A DNA stretch of 37,362 nt from Acetothermia bacterium UBA3571 (GTDB taxonomy: Bacteria; Bipolaricaulota; Bipolaricaulia; Bipolaricaulales; Bipolaricaulaceae), in assembly GCA_002375995.1 (NCBI GenBank), contig DFNI01000007.1, positions 1 to 37,362 of the forward strand, given 5' to 3'. The position numbers and the translations under genes are program-made. Numbering within the stretch: position 1 is the first letter of the stretch; each line of letters starts with the position of its first letter. Shown here piece by piece: positions 8,641 through 15,867 of the stretch. The notes beneath the pieces are model-generated. The model made no database searches. It was not told where the DNA came from and worked only from the letters and a program-made list of their open reading frames with translations.

Positions 8641-8737
8641 GGGCGCTCCTTAACTCCCAACGACATTAACACTAGACTTCACTATCACCAAAAACAACCC
8701 TAGGGTGCGAGTTCCTTGCTGGCACGGAGGAAAGGCC

Positions 8738-9433
8738 ATGCTTTTCCCGGCCGCCGTTTTTCGGATACAACGGTCGGAGGCGATGGGACGGGCGCGCTTC
8801 TGGGAGGAGGTCGTGAACTCGGGGCTCCATGGCCTTGGGGCTGTGCTCGCCCTGGCCGGGCTCGGGGGCTTGCTCGCCGTGGGCTACCGCTCGGGGGAGC
8901 CCCGGGCACTGGCGGCCGCGGCGATATACGGGGTCAGTCTGACTACCCTTTACACTGCGTCCTCTCTGTACCATGGGGCCAAGGCTGCCACGCCCCGGCC
9001 TTCGTTGAAGCTTTTCGACCATGTGGCGATTTACCTCCTGATCGCCGGCACCTACACCCCGTTCTGTCTGCTCCCCCTGTGGGGCCCCTTGGGCCTGGGG
9101 TTGCTCGCCGCCATCTGGGCCCTGGCCGCCATCGGGATCGGTTTCAGGATCTACCTCCGGGACCGTTTCCCCGTGGCCTGGGTCCTCATGTACCTGGGAA
9201 TGGGTTGGCTCGCGGTCGTGGCCCTGCAGGCGCTCCACCTCCGGCTCCCGGGGACCGGGTTCTGGCTGGTGGTGGCCGGGGGGCTTTGTTACACGGTGGG
9301 GGTGGCGTTCTACGCCTTGGGCCGATACGTCCCGTTCATGCACACCATATGGCACCTGCTCGTCTTGGCAGGGAGTGCTTGCCATTACGCTGTCGTCCTC
9401 CTCTACGTGCTCTCGCCGAAGCCACCTAGTTGA
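8738..9433 (+). CDS. Hemolysin III family (YqfA/PAQR-like) membrane protein
   Basis: This is a seven-helix integral membrane protein of about 231 aa. Family motifs are the Ser/His pair in ASSLYHG, the Asp in FDHVAIYLLIAGTYTPF and the HTIWHLLVLAGSACHY segment with HxxxH spacing. In the related PAQR/adiponectin-receptor proteins these residues bind zinc. Bacterial homologues have been linked to membrane-fluidity control and, in Bacillus cereus, to hemolysis. The ATG at 8738 has GGAGG 7 bases upstream; an internal ATG at 8783 is less likely. It stands alone between a dead transporter and a convergent zinc-ribbon gene. Confidence 0.88.
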   Translation: MLFPAAVFRIQRSEAMGRARFWEEVVNSGLHGLGAVLALAGLGGLLAVGYRSGEPRALAAAAIYGVSLTTLYTASSLYHGAKAATPRPSLKLFDHVAIYLLIAGTYTPFCLLPLWGPLGLGLLAAIWALAAIGIGFRIYLRDRFPVAWVLMYLGMGWLAVVALQALHLRLPGTGFWLVVAGGLCYTVGVAFYALGRYVPFMHTIWHLLVLAGSACHYAVVLLYVLSPKPPS

Positions 9434-9446
9434 GCTACACCGGCAC

Positions 9447-9478
9447 AAAAAATTGGCCCCCACATCCCAGAGGGGGCC
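9447..9478 (-). terminator. Intrinsic terminator of the zinc-ribbon gene
   Basis: On the minus strand a 7-bp GGCCCCC/GGGGGCC stem (9455-9461 with 9472-9478, 10-base loop) is followed by AA and then six T. It lies 26 bases beyond the stop of the gene at 9505-9711. The same stem may also slow transcripts from the hemolysin III gene, but that side has no T-tract. Confidence 0.8.
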
Positions 9479-9504
9479 GTGGCGCGACACCGGCGGTGCT
9501 CAGT

Positions 9505-9711
9505 TCAATTATTGGAAAGCTGAAGCTGGTATTCCGGTTCGGGGGAGTTTAGGATGACGAGCTTGTTGCATTTGACACAACGGCTCGAGATAACGCTCTT
9601 GAACGAGTCCACCACTTCTTCGTACTCCGATGCCTTGAGGCAGTCCCGGCATAGGACCTTCACGTTTCCGGCCTTGGTACGCACGATCAGCCCAGGTATA
9701 GGGTCGCTCAC
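9505..9711 (-). CDS. Small zinc-ribbon protein
   Basis: This is a 68-residue protein with two Cys pairs, CRDC (about residues 21-24) and CVKC (about 45-48), spaced as in a zinc ribbon or rubredoxin-like knuckle. No catalytic motif is visible. The start is GTG at 9711, giving MSDPIPGLIV, with AGGAGGTGG about 9 bases upstream. A clear terminator follows. It is a stand-alone gene. Such proteins often act as adaptors or redox/metal carriers, but nothing here fixes the role. Confidence 0.7.
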   Translation of the reverse strand: MSDPIPGLIVRTKAGNVKVLCRDCLKASEYEEVVDSFKSVISSRCVKCNKLVILNSPEPEYQLQLSNN

Positions 9712-9766
9712 TCCCCACCACCTCCTGTCCTAGCGAGGTTTCTCAGGGAATGAAAGCGACATAATT

Positions 9767-10156
9767 TTACTCGATTTCGGCCAGTTTTACGCGGATACGC
9801 TCGCCATCGCGCACGGCGGCGAAGGCTTTGGGATCTCCGAGGATCCTTCCTACCGGATTTACCGGGCTTGCAGGCCGGATCTCGTCGGGGCTAAAGGAGG
9901 CCGGAGTGGGGCCGAAGAAGATGCACAGGGCACGCCCGGGAGGCCAATAGCCGATATCTCCCACTTCCACCACCTCCACGGGGTTCTCCCCCTCGGCCTC
10001 TACCGGGATCTCGAAGTAGACCTCTTCTCCCCAACGGCGGGCGACCCCCTCGAAGGGGAGGGCCTCCGCGATGGCGCCCACCGTACGTGGTGCTTTCTCG
10101 GGCTGGAGCTCCGCTTCCACCTTTCCGACCGATTCCGCTTCGATCACGATCCTCAT
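9767..10156 (-). CDS. Cyclophilin-like fold protein (TM1367-like)
   Basis: This 129-residue protein closely resembles the Thermotoga maritima TM1367 family, which has a cyclophilin-like beta-barrel (Cyclophil_like family). Matching strings include RRWGEEVYFEIPV, VEVGDIGYWPPGRALCIFFGPTP and a C-terminal GERIRVKLA. Prolyl isomerase activity has not been established for the family and the classical cyclophilin catalytic residues are not obvious. The ATG overlaps the tdh stop in an ATGA arrangement, so it is translated from the tdh mRNA. A link to threonine metabolism is possible but only from position. Confidence 0.8.
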   Translation of the reverse strand: MRIVIEAESVGKVEAELQPEKAPRTVGAIAEALPFEGVARRWGEEVYFEIPVEAEGENPVEVVEVGDIGYWPPGRALCIFFGPTPASFSPDEIRPASPVNPVGRILGDPKAFAAVRDGERIRVKLAEIE

Positions 10157-11172
10157 GGGTACAACACCACCTTCACCGCCTCGCGGCGGAAGAGTTTGCC
10201 GAACCCAGCTTCGAAGTCGTCCAGGGGGAGCTCGTCGGTCACCGCGGGGGAGATGTCGATCTCCGCGAGGAGATCGCGCGTCTCATACCAGGTTTCGAAG
10301 ATTAGCCTTCCCACCACCCCCACGATCTCGATCTCGTTGAACACCACGGTGTTCAAATCCCACGGGATCCTCTCGTGGCTCAACCCGAAGGCCACCACCC
10401 GGCCCCCCAAGGCCACCGACCGGAGCGCCTCCTCCCAGGCTTTAGGGGAACCTGACATCTCGAGGACCACGTCAACCCCCCGGCCGCCGCTTAAGCGGCG
10501 GAGTTCTGCCACGGGGTCCACCGCGGAGGCGTCGAGGGTTTCGTCGGCCCCCAGGGATTTCCCCACCTCGAGGCGCCGCGGGCTCAAGCCCACAAGCCAT
10601 ACAGCCTTGGCTCCGAGCCTCCGGGCTATGGCACAGGCGAATATCCCGATGGGTCCGTCGCCGAAGATGGCGACCCGCTTTCCCCCTACTTCGGCCCGTT
10701 TCACCGCGTGGACTGCGTTCCCGAAAGGCTCCTGCAGGGGAGCGATGTTTACGGGCAACTCCGGGTCGTTCTTCCACAGTACCTTGGCCGGCACCACGAT
10801 GTATTCGGCAAAGGCACCGTGGCGGTCGACGCCGATAATCTTCATTTCCTCGCAGAGATGTGCTCGGCCCGTGCGACACATATAACAGCGGCCACAGTAG
10901 ATGTGGGTCTCAGCGGATACGTAGTCCCCGGGCGCCACCCCCTCTACCCCCGGCCCAACTTCCTCCACCTGGCCACAGAACTCGTGCCCGATTATGAGGG
11001 GGGGAGCAATCCGGGAGCGGGCCCACTCATCCCAGGAATAGATGTGGAGGTCCGTTCCACAAATGGAGGCCGCCTTCACCTTGACGAGGACTTCCCCCGG
11101 CCCCGGCCGGGGCGTCTCCGCTTCCGTCAATTCCAGTCCTTCCTTGGCCTCAGTTTTCATCAAGGCTTTCAT
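10153..11172 (-). CDS. tdh: L-threonine 3-dehydrogenase
   Basis: The enzyme oxidises L-threonine with NAD+ to 2-amino-3-ketobutyrate. The catalytic zinc site shows Cys38 in ICGTDLHIY and the GHE motif, and the structural zinc lobe is CGRCYMCRTGRAHLC. The NAD-binding turn is IFGDGPIGIFA. NTVVFNEIEIVGVVGR near the C-terminus is characteristic of Tdh rather than of other medium-chain dehydrogenases. The length of 339 aa from the ATG at 11172 is normal; a TTG at 11178 is an alternative start. The partner gene kbl is read divergently from the same 100-base region. No Shine-Dalgarno sequence is present, and a -10 box lies 9 bases upstream. Confidence 0.93.
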   Translation of the reverse strand: MKALMKTEAKEGLELTEAETPRPGPGEVLVKVKAASICGTDLHIYSWDEWARSRIAPPLIIGHEFCGQVEEVGPGVEGVAPGDYVSAETHIYCGRCYMCRTGRAHLCEEMKIIGVDRHGAFAEYIVVPAKVLWKNDPELPVNIAPLQEPFGNAVHAVKRAEVGGKRVAIFGDGPIGIFACAIARRLGAKAVWLVGLSPRRLEVGKSLGADETLDASAVDPVAELRRLSGGRGVDVVLEMSGSPKAWEEALRSVALGGRVVAFGLSHERIPWDLNTVVFNEIEIVGVVGRLIFETWYETRDLLAEIDISPAVTDELPLDDFEAGFGKLFRREAVKVVLYP

Positions 11173-11181
11173 CGTCAAGGT

Positions 11182-11211
11182 ATTCTATGGTTTTGCTGGT
11201 CGTTTGCCCAA
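11182..11211 (-). promoter_or_regulatory. tdh promoter, near-leaderless
   Basis: On the minus strand TTGGGC (11206-11211) and TAGAAT (11182-11187) are 18 bases apart. The -10 box ends 9 bases before the tdh ATG, predicting a leader of only a few bases. The -35 match is weak. Confidence 0.4.
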
Positions 11212-11269
11212 ACTGTTTTCCGGGGCTAAGCTGGGGCGAATCCACTACGAAAAGAGCGAGGGGGGAGAA

Positions 11270-12445
11270 ATGGGGAAATATGATTTCTTCATAACAGAGC
11301 TTGAAAACCTCAAACAACAGGGGCTCTTCAACATCATCCGCACCATCGGCAGCGCCGTGGGCGCCTGGACCGTGGTAGACGGAAAGCGCGTGCTCAACAT
11401 GTGCTCCAACAACTACCTCGGCTTTGCCAACGACCCTCGTCTCAAGGAGGCCGCCCTCAAGGCCATCGAGGAATACGGGGTGGGGCCCGCGGCGGTGAGG
11501 TCCATCGCCGGCACCATGTCCCTGCACATAGAACTCGAGCGCAAACTCGCCGAGTTCAAGAAGACCGAGGACGCGGTGACGTTCCAGTCTGGCTTCTGTG
11601 CCAACCTCGCCACCATCCCCGCCATCATCGGGAAGGACGGCGTGATCTTCACCGACGAGCTGAACCACGCTTCCATCATCGACGGGTGTCGTCTCACCAA
11701 GGCTCAGCGGGTGATCTACCCCCACCGGGACGTAGACGCCCTGGCCAAATCGCTGGAGGAGTACAAGGACGTCCCGCGCAAGCTCATCGTCACCGACGGG
11801 GTCTTCTCCATGGACGGGGATTTGGCCCCGCTTCCCGAGATCGTTGAGCTAGCTGAAAAATACGATGCTTTGGTGATGGTGGACGACGCCCACGGGGAAG
11901 GGGTCCTCGGGGACCACGGTCGGGGGATCGTGGACCACTTCGGGCTCCACGGCCGCGTGGACATCGAGGTGGGGACGCTTTCCAAGGCCTTCGGGGTCAT
12001 GGGAGGGTATGTCGCCGGGAAGAAGGAGATCGTGGAGTACCTGAGGCAGCGGGGGCGCCCGTTCCTCTTCTCCTCGGCCGTGACTCCGGCGGATGTGGCC
12101 GCCTGCATCGCGGCGGTGGATGTGCTCATGGAGACGGATGAGCCCGTGCGCAAACTCTGGGACAACGCCCGTTACTTCAAAGAAGAAATGCAGAAGCTCG
12201 GGTTCGACACGGGAGAATCCCAAACCCCCATCACCCCAGTCATGCTGGGGGAGGCCAAGACCGCGTGGGAGTTTTCGAAGAGACTCTTTGACGAGGGGAT
12301 TTTCGCCCAGGCCATCACCTATCCCACGGTGCCGAAAGGGAAGGCCCGGATCCGGGTGATGATCTCGGCGATCCACACGAAAGAGGACTTAGACTTCGCC
12401 CTGGATAAGTTCGCCAAGGTGGGGAAAGAGCTGGGTGTCATTTAA
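11270..12445 (+). CDS. kbl: Glycine C-acetyltransferase (2-amino-3-ketobutyrate CoA ligase)
   Basis: This PLP enzyme of the alpha-oxoamine synthase family splits 2-amino-3-ketobutyrate with CoA into glycine and acetyl-CoA, completing threonine breakdown started by Tdh. The PLP Lys is K239 in TLSKAFGVMGG. DDAHGEGVLG and the SNNYLGFANDP entry motif are also clear. The length of 391 aa equals the family norm. The ATG at 11270 is chosen because GAGGGGGGAG lies just upstream and the sequence MGKYDFFITELENL matches family N-termini; a longer open frame upstream has no support. A strong terminator follows. Confidence 0.93.
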   Translation: MGKYDFFITELENLKQQGLFNIIRTIGSAVGAWTVVDGKRVLNMCSNNYLGFANDPRLKEAALKAIEEYGVGPAAVRSIAGTMSLHIELERKLAEFKKTEDAVTFQSGFCANLATIPAIIGKDGVIFTDELNHASIIDGCRLTKAQRVIYPHRDVDALAKSLEEYKDVPRKLIVTDGVFSMDGDLAPLPEIVELAEKYDALVMVDDAHGEGVLGDHGRGIVDHFGLHGRVDIEVGTLSKAFGVMGGYVAGKKEIVEYLRQRGRPFLFSSAVTPADVAACIAAVDVLMETDEPVRKLWDNARYFKEEMQKLGFDTGESQTPITPVMLGEAKTAWEFSKRLFDEGIFAQAITYPTVPKGKARIRVMISAIHTKEDLDFALDKFAKVGKELGVI

Positions 12446-12466
12446 TGCAGCTGTTTCGGCGGATGG

Positions 12467-12500
12467 AGCGGGGCACTTTGCCCCGCTTTCTTTCTTCTTT
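12467..12500 (+). terminator. Intrinsic terminator after kbl
   Basis: AGCGGGGC and GCCCCGCT form an 8-bp stem with a 5-base loop (ACTTT), directly followed by TTCTTTCTTCTTT. It lies 21 bases after the kbl stop. Confidence 0.88.
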
Positions 12501-12574
12501 CGCCAAATAATTTGGCAGCAACAAGCGGAGACCGGCGACCACCTTTGCCTCGTGGGCTCCAGGCTTTACGTGCG

Positions 12575-12592
12575 GGACATAATAAATGGTCC
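12575..12592. promoter_or_regulatory. Possible promoter/operator of the antitoxin gene
   Basis: GGAC and GTCC frame an AT-rich core (ATAATAAAT) 18 bases before the antitoxin ATG. Ribbon-helix-helix antitoxins usually bind such inverted repeats over their own promoter. The symmetry is only 4 bp per arm, so this is tentative. Confidence 0.25.
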
Positions 12593-12610
12593 AAATTCAA
12601 GGGGGAGCAC

Positions 12611-12844
12611 ATGCCGGTGAACCTTTCCATCGAGAACGTCCCGGATAGGCTGGTGGAGAGGCTTAGAGAGCGAGCTAAGCGACATCATCGCTCCCTCCAG
12701 GGTGAGCTCATGGCCGTTCTGGAGGAAGCCCTTAATCCCAGGCGCCTGACGGTGGAGGAGGCCTGTAGGAGAATCCGTGCGCTGGACCTTGCGACCGGAG
12801 ACGAAGCCGCTGCATCGGTGAGGGGAGACAGCGATGTTCGCTAG
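12611..12844 (+). CDS. VapB/FitA-like ribbon-helix-helix antitoxin
   Basis: This is a 77-residue protein. The N-terminal PVNLSIENVPDRLVERLRER is a typical FitA-type ribbon-helix-helix opening: a beta strand that contacts DNA, then two helices including RHHRSLQGELMAVLEEAL. The C-terminal tail, in partner systems, wraps the PIN toxin. GGGGGAG precedes the ATG at 12611. The following VapC frame is broken (see next entry), so this antitoxin has lost its toxin. It may survive as a DNA-binding repressor or neutralise a toxin elsewhere. Confidence 0.78.
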   Translation: MPVNLSIENVPDRLVERLRERAKRHHRSLQGELMAVLEEALNPRRLTVEEACRRIRALDLATGDEAAASVRGDSDVR

Positions 12845-13033
12845 AAGCGCGGATACGGCCGCTTTAAGCCCTTTTGGACGGAGGTGGAACACCCGGAAGT
12901 GTTGCGGCTAGCGTTGGACACCGGACTGACCACTTGTGACGCGAGCTATCTCTATCTTTCTCGAGCTTTAAAGATCCCTCTCGTCACCGTTGACGAAAAG
13001 CTAGCGGAGAAAGCGGAAGCAAACGGGGTTTAG
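12834..13033 (+). pseudogene. VapC PIN-domain toxin remnant
   Basis: An ATG at 12834 overlaps the antitoxin end, as in intact vapBC operons, but its frame closes after 25 codons. From 12881 a different frame reads EVEHPEVLRLALDTGLTTCD and then ASYLYLSRALKIPLVTVDEK to a stop at 13033. This is the C-terminal half of a PIN RNase, including the DASYL helix and the TVDEKLAEKA region that carry acidic active-site residues. The N-terminal half, with the first catalytic Asp, is absent. The toxin is therefore dead by internal deletion plus frameshift. Confidence 0.75.
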
Positions 13034-13138
13034 ACTGTGCCGATCCCTTTGCTCCCTGCCGGGTGCAGGGTAAACTCACCGCGAGGCGATCCTTCATGAG
13101 GGGATGACCCGCACGCGGCCCTCGGTTTGATCCCGCGG

Positions 13139-13154
13139 TGGGGCGTACGCCCCA
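13139..13154. promoter_or_regulatory. 16-bp perfect palindrome upstream of ABC transporter
   Basis: TGGGGCGTACGCCCCA is a perfect palindrome 42 bases before the ATG of the ABC ATPase gene. It could be a dimeric repressor site or a cruciform. It lies in a 163-base gap with no other visible gene. The GGAGG at about 13186-13190 serves the ATPase gene. Confidence 0.4.
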
Positions 13155-13196
13155 AATGTTCTTGTTTTGACCTGATGTATTGCTGCGGAGGTTCGC

Positions 13197-13985
13197 ATGG
13201 ATGCCCTCTCGATAAAAGGCCTCAAGAAGCGGTTTCTCAAGGGCCGCAAAGGGGAGGTACGTGCCCTGTGGGGGATCGGCCTCCGGGTAGCCCCGGGGGA
13301 GATCTACGGGGTCCTGGGGCCCAACGGCTCCGGGAAATCCACCCTCGTTCGTATCGTGGCCACCCTCCTCCTTCCCGACGCCGGCGAGGTGCGGGTCTTC
13401 GGCTACGATGTCGTGCGCGAGGCCCGTAAGGTCCGGGAGTTGATACACCGGGTCTCCACCGAGGCGGCGTTCTTCAAGAAGCTTTCCCCCATGGAAAACC
13501 TCCTCTATGGGGCCCGGCTCTACGGGATCCCGGGGAGGATCGCGGCCAGGCGGGCACGGGAGCTCTTTTCGCGTTTGGGGCTCCCTCCCGAGCGGGTTGG
13601 GAAGCCCATGGAACAACTCTCCCGGGGCCAGCAGCAGAAGGTGGCCATCGCCCGCGCCTTCTTGCACCCGCCGCGGCTTCTCCTCTTGGATGAGCCCACC
13701 ACCGGCCTCGATCCCCGCTCCAAACGGGAGGTCCAGGAGTTGATCCTCGAGCTGAGGGAACGGGAGGGCACCACTGTCTTCCTCACCACCCACGACATGG
13801 ACGAGGCCGATCGCATCTGCGACAGGGTTGCAATCCTGGACGAAGGGAGGATCGTGGCCCAAGGTACACCCGCCGCCCTCAAGGCCCGCGTAAGCCGCGA
13901 CGGCGCGGAGGCCACCATGGAAGAGGTGTTCTTCGCCGTCACCGGAAAGGAATGGAGGGACGATGAGAGCACCGAGGCCGTTTAG
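13197..13985 (+). CDS. ABC transporter ATP-binding protein (ABC-2 type exporter)
   Basis: This is a 262-residue nucleotide-binding subunit. Walker A is GPNGSGKST (about residues 41-49), the signature is LSRGQQQ, Walker B is LLLLDEPTTGLD and the switch His is in TTHDMDEADR. The layout matches DRA/NatA-type ATPases, which power drug, polysaccharide or lipid exporters together with an ABC-2 permease. The permease gene starts inside its 3' end with a 23-base overlap, so the two form one complex. Substrate is unknown. Confidence 0.92.
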   Translation: MDALSIKGLKKRFLKGRKGEVRALWGIGLRVAPGEIYGVLGPNGSGKSTLVRIVATLLLPDAGEVRVFGYDVVREARKVRELIHRVSTEAAFFKKLSPMENLLYGARLYGIPGRIAARRARELFSRLGLPPERVGKPMEQLSRGQQQKVAIARAFLHPPRLLLLDEPTTGLDPRSKREVQELILELREREGTTVFLTTHDMDEADRICDRVAILDEGRIVAQGTPAALKARVSRDGAEATMEEVFFAVTGKEWRDDESTEAV

Positions 13986-14796
13986 ACGTGAGCTCATCGC
14001 TACATGGGGGTTCGTGGCCCGGAACATCCACCTCACCAAGCGCTACTGGGGCTGGGAGTTGGTTTGGTTCGTCTATTCCCTCACGAGCTCCCTCGCCGTG
14101 GCCTACATCGGCTTGGGCACGGAGAGGCTATCCGGGCCGGGAGTGGACGGGAACTACCTCACCCTGTACCTCCTCGTGGGGACGCTCGTTTGGTCTTACC
14201 TTTCCCAGATCTTCTACGTGATCTCCGAGATGGTGGCCTGGGAGCGGTGGGAGGGAACCATCGAATATACCTTCATGGCCCCAAGCTCGCGATTGACCCA
14301 TCTTGTGGGGACTAGCTTGTTCGCCGTAGTCTACGGGGTAGCCCGCACTCTCCTCATTCTCGCTGCGGCCGCCCTCTTCTTTGACCTGAACCTCGTGGGG
14401 GCGGACCTCGGGGCGGCGACCTTATGGCTTTTTGTGGGAAGCATCTCCTTCACCGGGTTCGGGATCCTGGCGGCGGTGATGCCGCTCCTTTTCCCCGAAC
14501 GCGGGGTGCAGATGACCAATGTGGTGGCGGCACTTCTTCTCCTCATTTCGGGCGTCTACTACCCGGTGGAGGTGCTCCCGGGGTGGCTTCAGTTTTTGGC
14601 CCGGGTCTCCCCTGCCACCTACGTCATCCGGGGAATGCGGGGGGCGATCCTGGAGGGAAGGGGATTGGGAGACGCGGCCCGCCCGCTTGTGCTCCTTTTC
14701 CTGGGCGGCCTGGCCATGATCGTTTTTGGCACGTGGGCGTTTTCGCTCGCGGAGCGCTACGCCAAGCGGACGGGCCGGCTCAAGCGTTCAGGGTGA
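13963..14796 (+). CDS. ABC-2 type transporter permease
   Basis: This is a 277-residue membrane subunit with about six hydrophobic segments and the ABC-2 signature region near RVSPATYVIRGMRGAILEG before the last helices. It pairs with the ATPase upstream. The start at 13963 is supported by GGAGGG 4 bases upstream, giving MRAPRPFRRELIATWG. It ends flush against the convergent TPR gene, with no base between the two stop codons. Likely an exporter; substrate not evident. Confidence 0.9.
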   Translation: MRAPRPFRRELIATWGFVARNIHLTKRYWGWELVWFVYSLTSSLAVAYIGLGTERLSGPGVDGNYLTLYLLVGTLVWSYLSQIFYVISEMVAWERWEGTIEYTFMAPSSRLTHLVGTSLFAVVYGVARTLLILAAAALFFDLNLVGADLGAATLWLFVGSISFTGFGILAAVMPLLFPERGVQMTNVVAALLLLISGVYYPVEVLPGWLQFLARVSPATYVIRGMRGAILEGRGLGDAARPLVLLFLGGLAMIVFGTWAFSLAERYAKRTGRLKRSG

Positions 14797-15651
14797 TCAG
14801 CCTAACTTCTCCTCCACCTCCTCCAGGAGCTCCGCCGCCTGTACCTTCACCATCCCGTTCTGGAGGAGCACATCTCCCTCGCCCACATCGGCGGCCAAGA
14901 TCTCCTCCAGGGCCGCCTTGGCCTCGGCCCACATCTTCTTGGGGATCAGGTAGTACTGGACGTAGAAAAGCTTGTTCTCCAGGTACTGGGGGTAATCCTC
15001 CATCGCCTGGGTGAGGAGCTCGTCCACCTTGTCGAAGTCCTTCTTGAAGGGGTGCTTGGCCCAGTAGGCGGCCAGAGCCCTAAGCGGCCCTCCATATTCG
15101 AACCCGGGATCGAGCTCTATACACCGCTCCATGATGGCATAGAGTTTCTTGTCATCGCCCCGGAAGGCGGCGGCGATAAGGGACCCCAATCCCCCGAGGT
15201 CGATCTTCCTGGCCCAGTTGGAATAGGTCCAGAAAAGGGCGGCCACGTTCCCGTGGGCCTTGACCGCGGCGATGAACCCCTTTTCCTTCTCCAGGGCGGC
15301 GAAATCAGGATCGGCCCTCAGGGCCCGTTCGGCGTACTCCTGCCCCGCGATGTGGAGTTTTTGTTTTTCTTTGGTGTCTTCAGTGAAGATGTCCGCCAGG
15401 ACGTAGTAGGCGTGGGCGAGCTCGGTGAGGATGTAGACATCTTCTCCCGCCCGCTCGAGTGCCTGCTCGTAGAGGTCGATGACCTGGAGCATTTTTCCCT
15501 TCAGTGTCTCGTGGATCTCCGGGGTATACAGGGTAGACTCCACTTCCAGGAACAGGGCATCGGCCTGCGAGACCAGATCCTGGGAGCTTTGGCCGAAGGC
15601 CAAGGCCCCGAGAGCGAAAAGCGTGATCCCGAAAAAGATCGTCCTCTTCAT
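14797..15651 (-). CDS. Secreted TPR protein, TRAP-associated TatT-like
   Basis: This is a 284-residue protein with an N-terminal signal peptide (MKRTIFFGITLFALGALAFG). The body is helical with TPR-like repeats. The segments ALFWTYSNWARKIDLGG and YVQYYLIPKKMWAEAKAALEEILA resemble TatT (Treponema Tp0956), a periplasmic TPR protein that partners TRAP transporters. No TRAP transporter genes are in the window, so it is an orphan here. GGAGGAAGG precedes the ATG. It ends exactly at the convergent ABC permease stop. Confidence 0.75.
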   Translation of the reverse strand: MKRTIFFGITLFALGALAFGQSSQDLVSQADALFLEVESTLYTPEIHETLKGKMLQVIDLYEQALERAGEDVYILTELAHAYYVLADIFTEDTKEKQKLHIAGQEYAERALRADPDFAALEKEKGFIAAVKAHGNVAALFWTYSNWARKIDLGGLGSLIAAAFRGDDKKLYAIMERCIELDPGFEYGGPLRALAAYWAKHPFKKDFDKVDELLTQAMEDYPQYLENKLFYVQYYLIPKKMWAEAKAALEEILAADVGEGDVLLQNGMVKVQAAELLEEVEEKLG

Positions 15652-15867
15652 CGCCTTCCTCCTTATTAGGGGTTACGGCTCCTCAGCCGGTTTCCGCCAG
15701 TTTACCAAATCGGCTGACGTTTTGCGCGGATCGGCTCTCGAGGTGGCCCGCATCTTGGATCTGTACCCCGGTCCCAAATCCGAGGGGATGGTGGCGCAAA
15801 GTCCGTTTCACCGTTTGGTGAAGGAAGCCCGCCGCAGCGGCGCGTTTTTCGCCGGACCCTGTGCCGC
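15652..15867. other. 216-base gap between two secreted-protein genes
   Basis: The gap holds the TPR gene's Shine-Dalgarno (GGAGGAAGG at about 15656-15664), a 7-bp inverted pair TCAGCCG/CGGCTGA in 15684-15718 and a small perfect hairpin TTCACC-GTTT-GGTGAA at 15807-15822. A plus-strand frame across it (DVLRGSALEVARILDLYPGP) has protein-like composition, but no start or family is recognised. Confidence 0.35.

Noticed and set aside
15829..15850. GC-rich stem followed by TTTTT on the plus strand
   Set aside because: It looks like a terminator, but no plus-strand gene ends upstream; both neighbours are on the minus strand.
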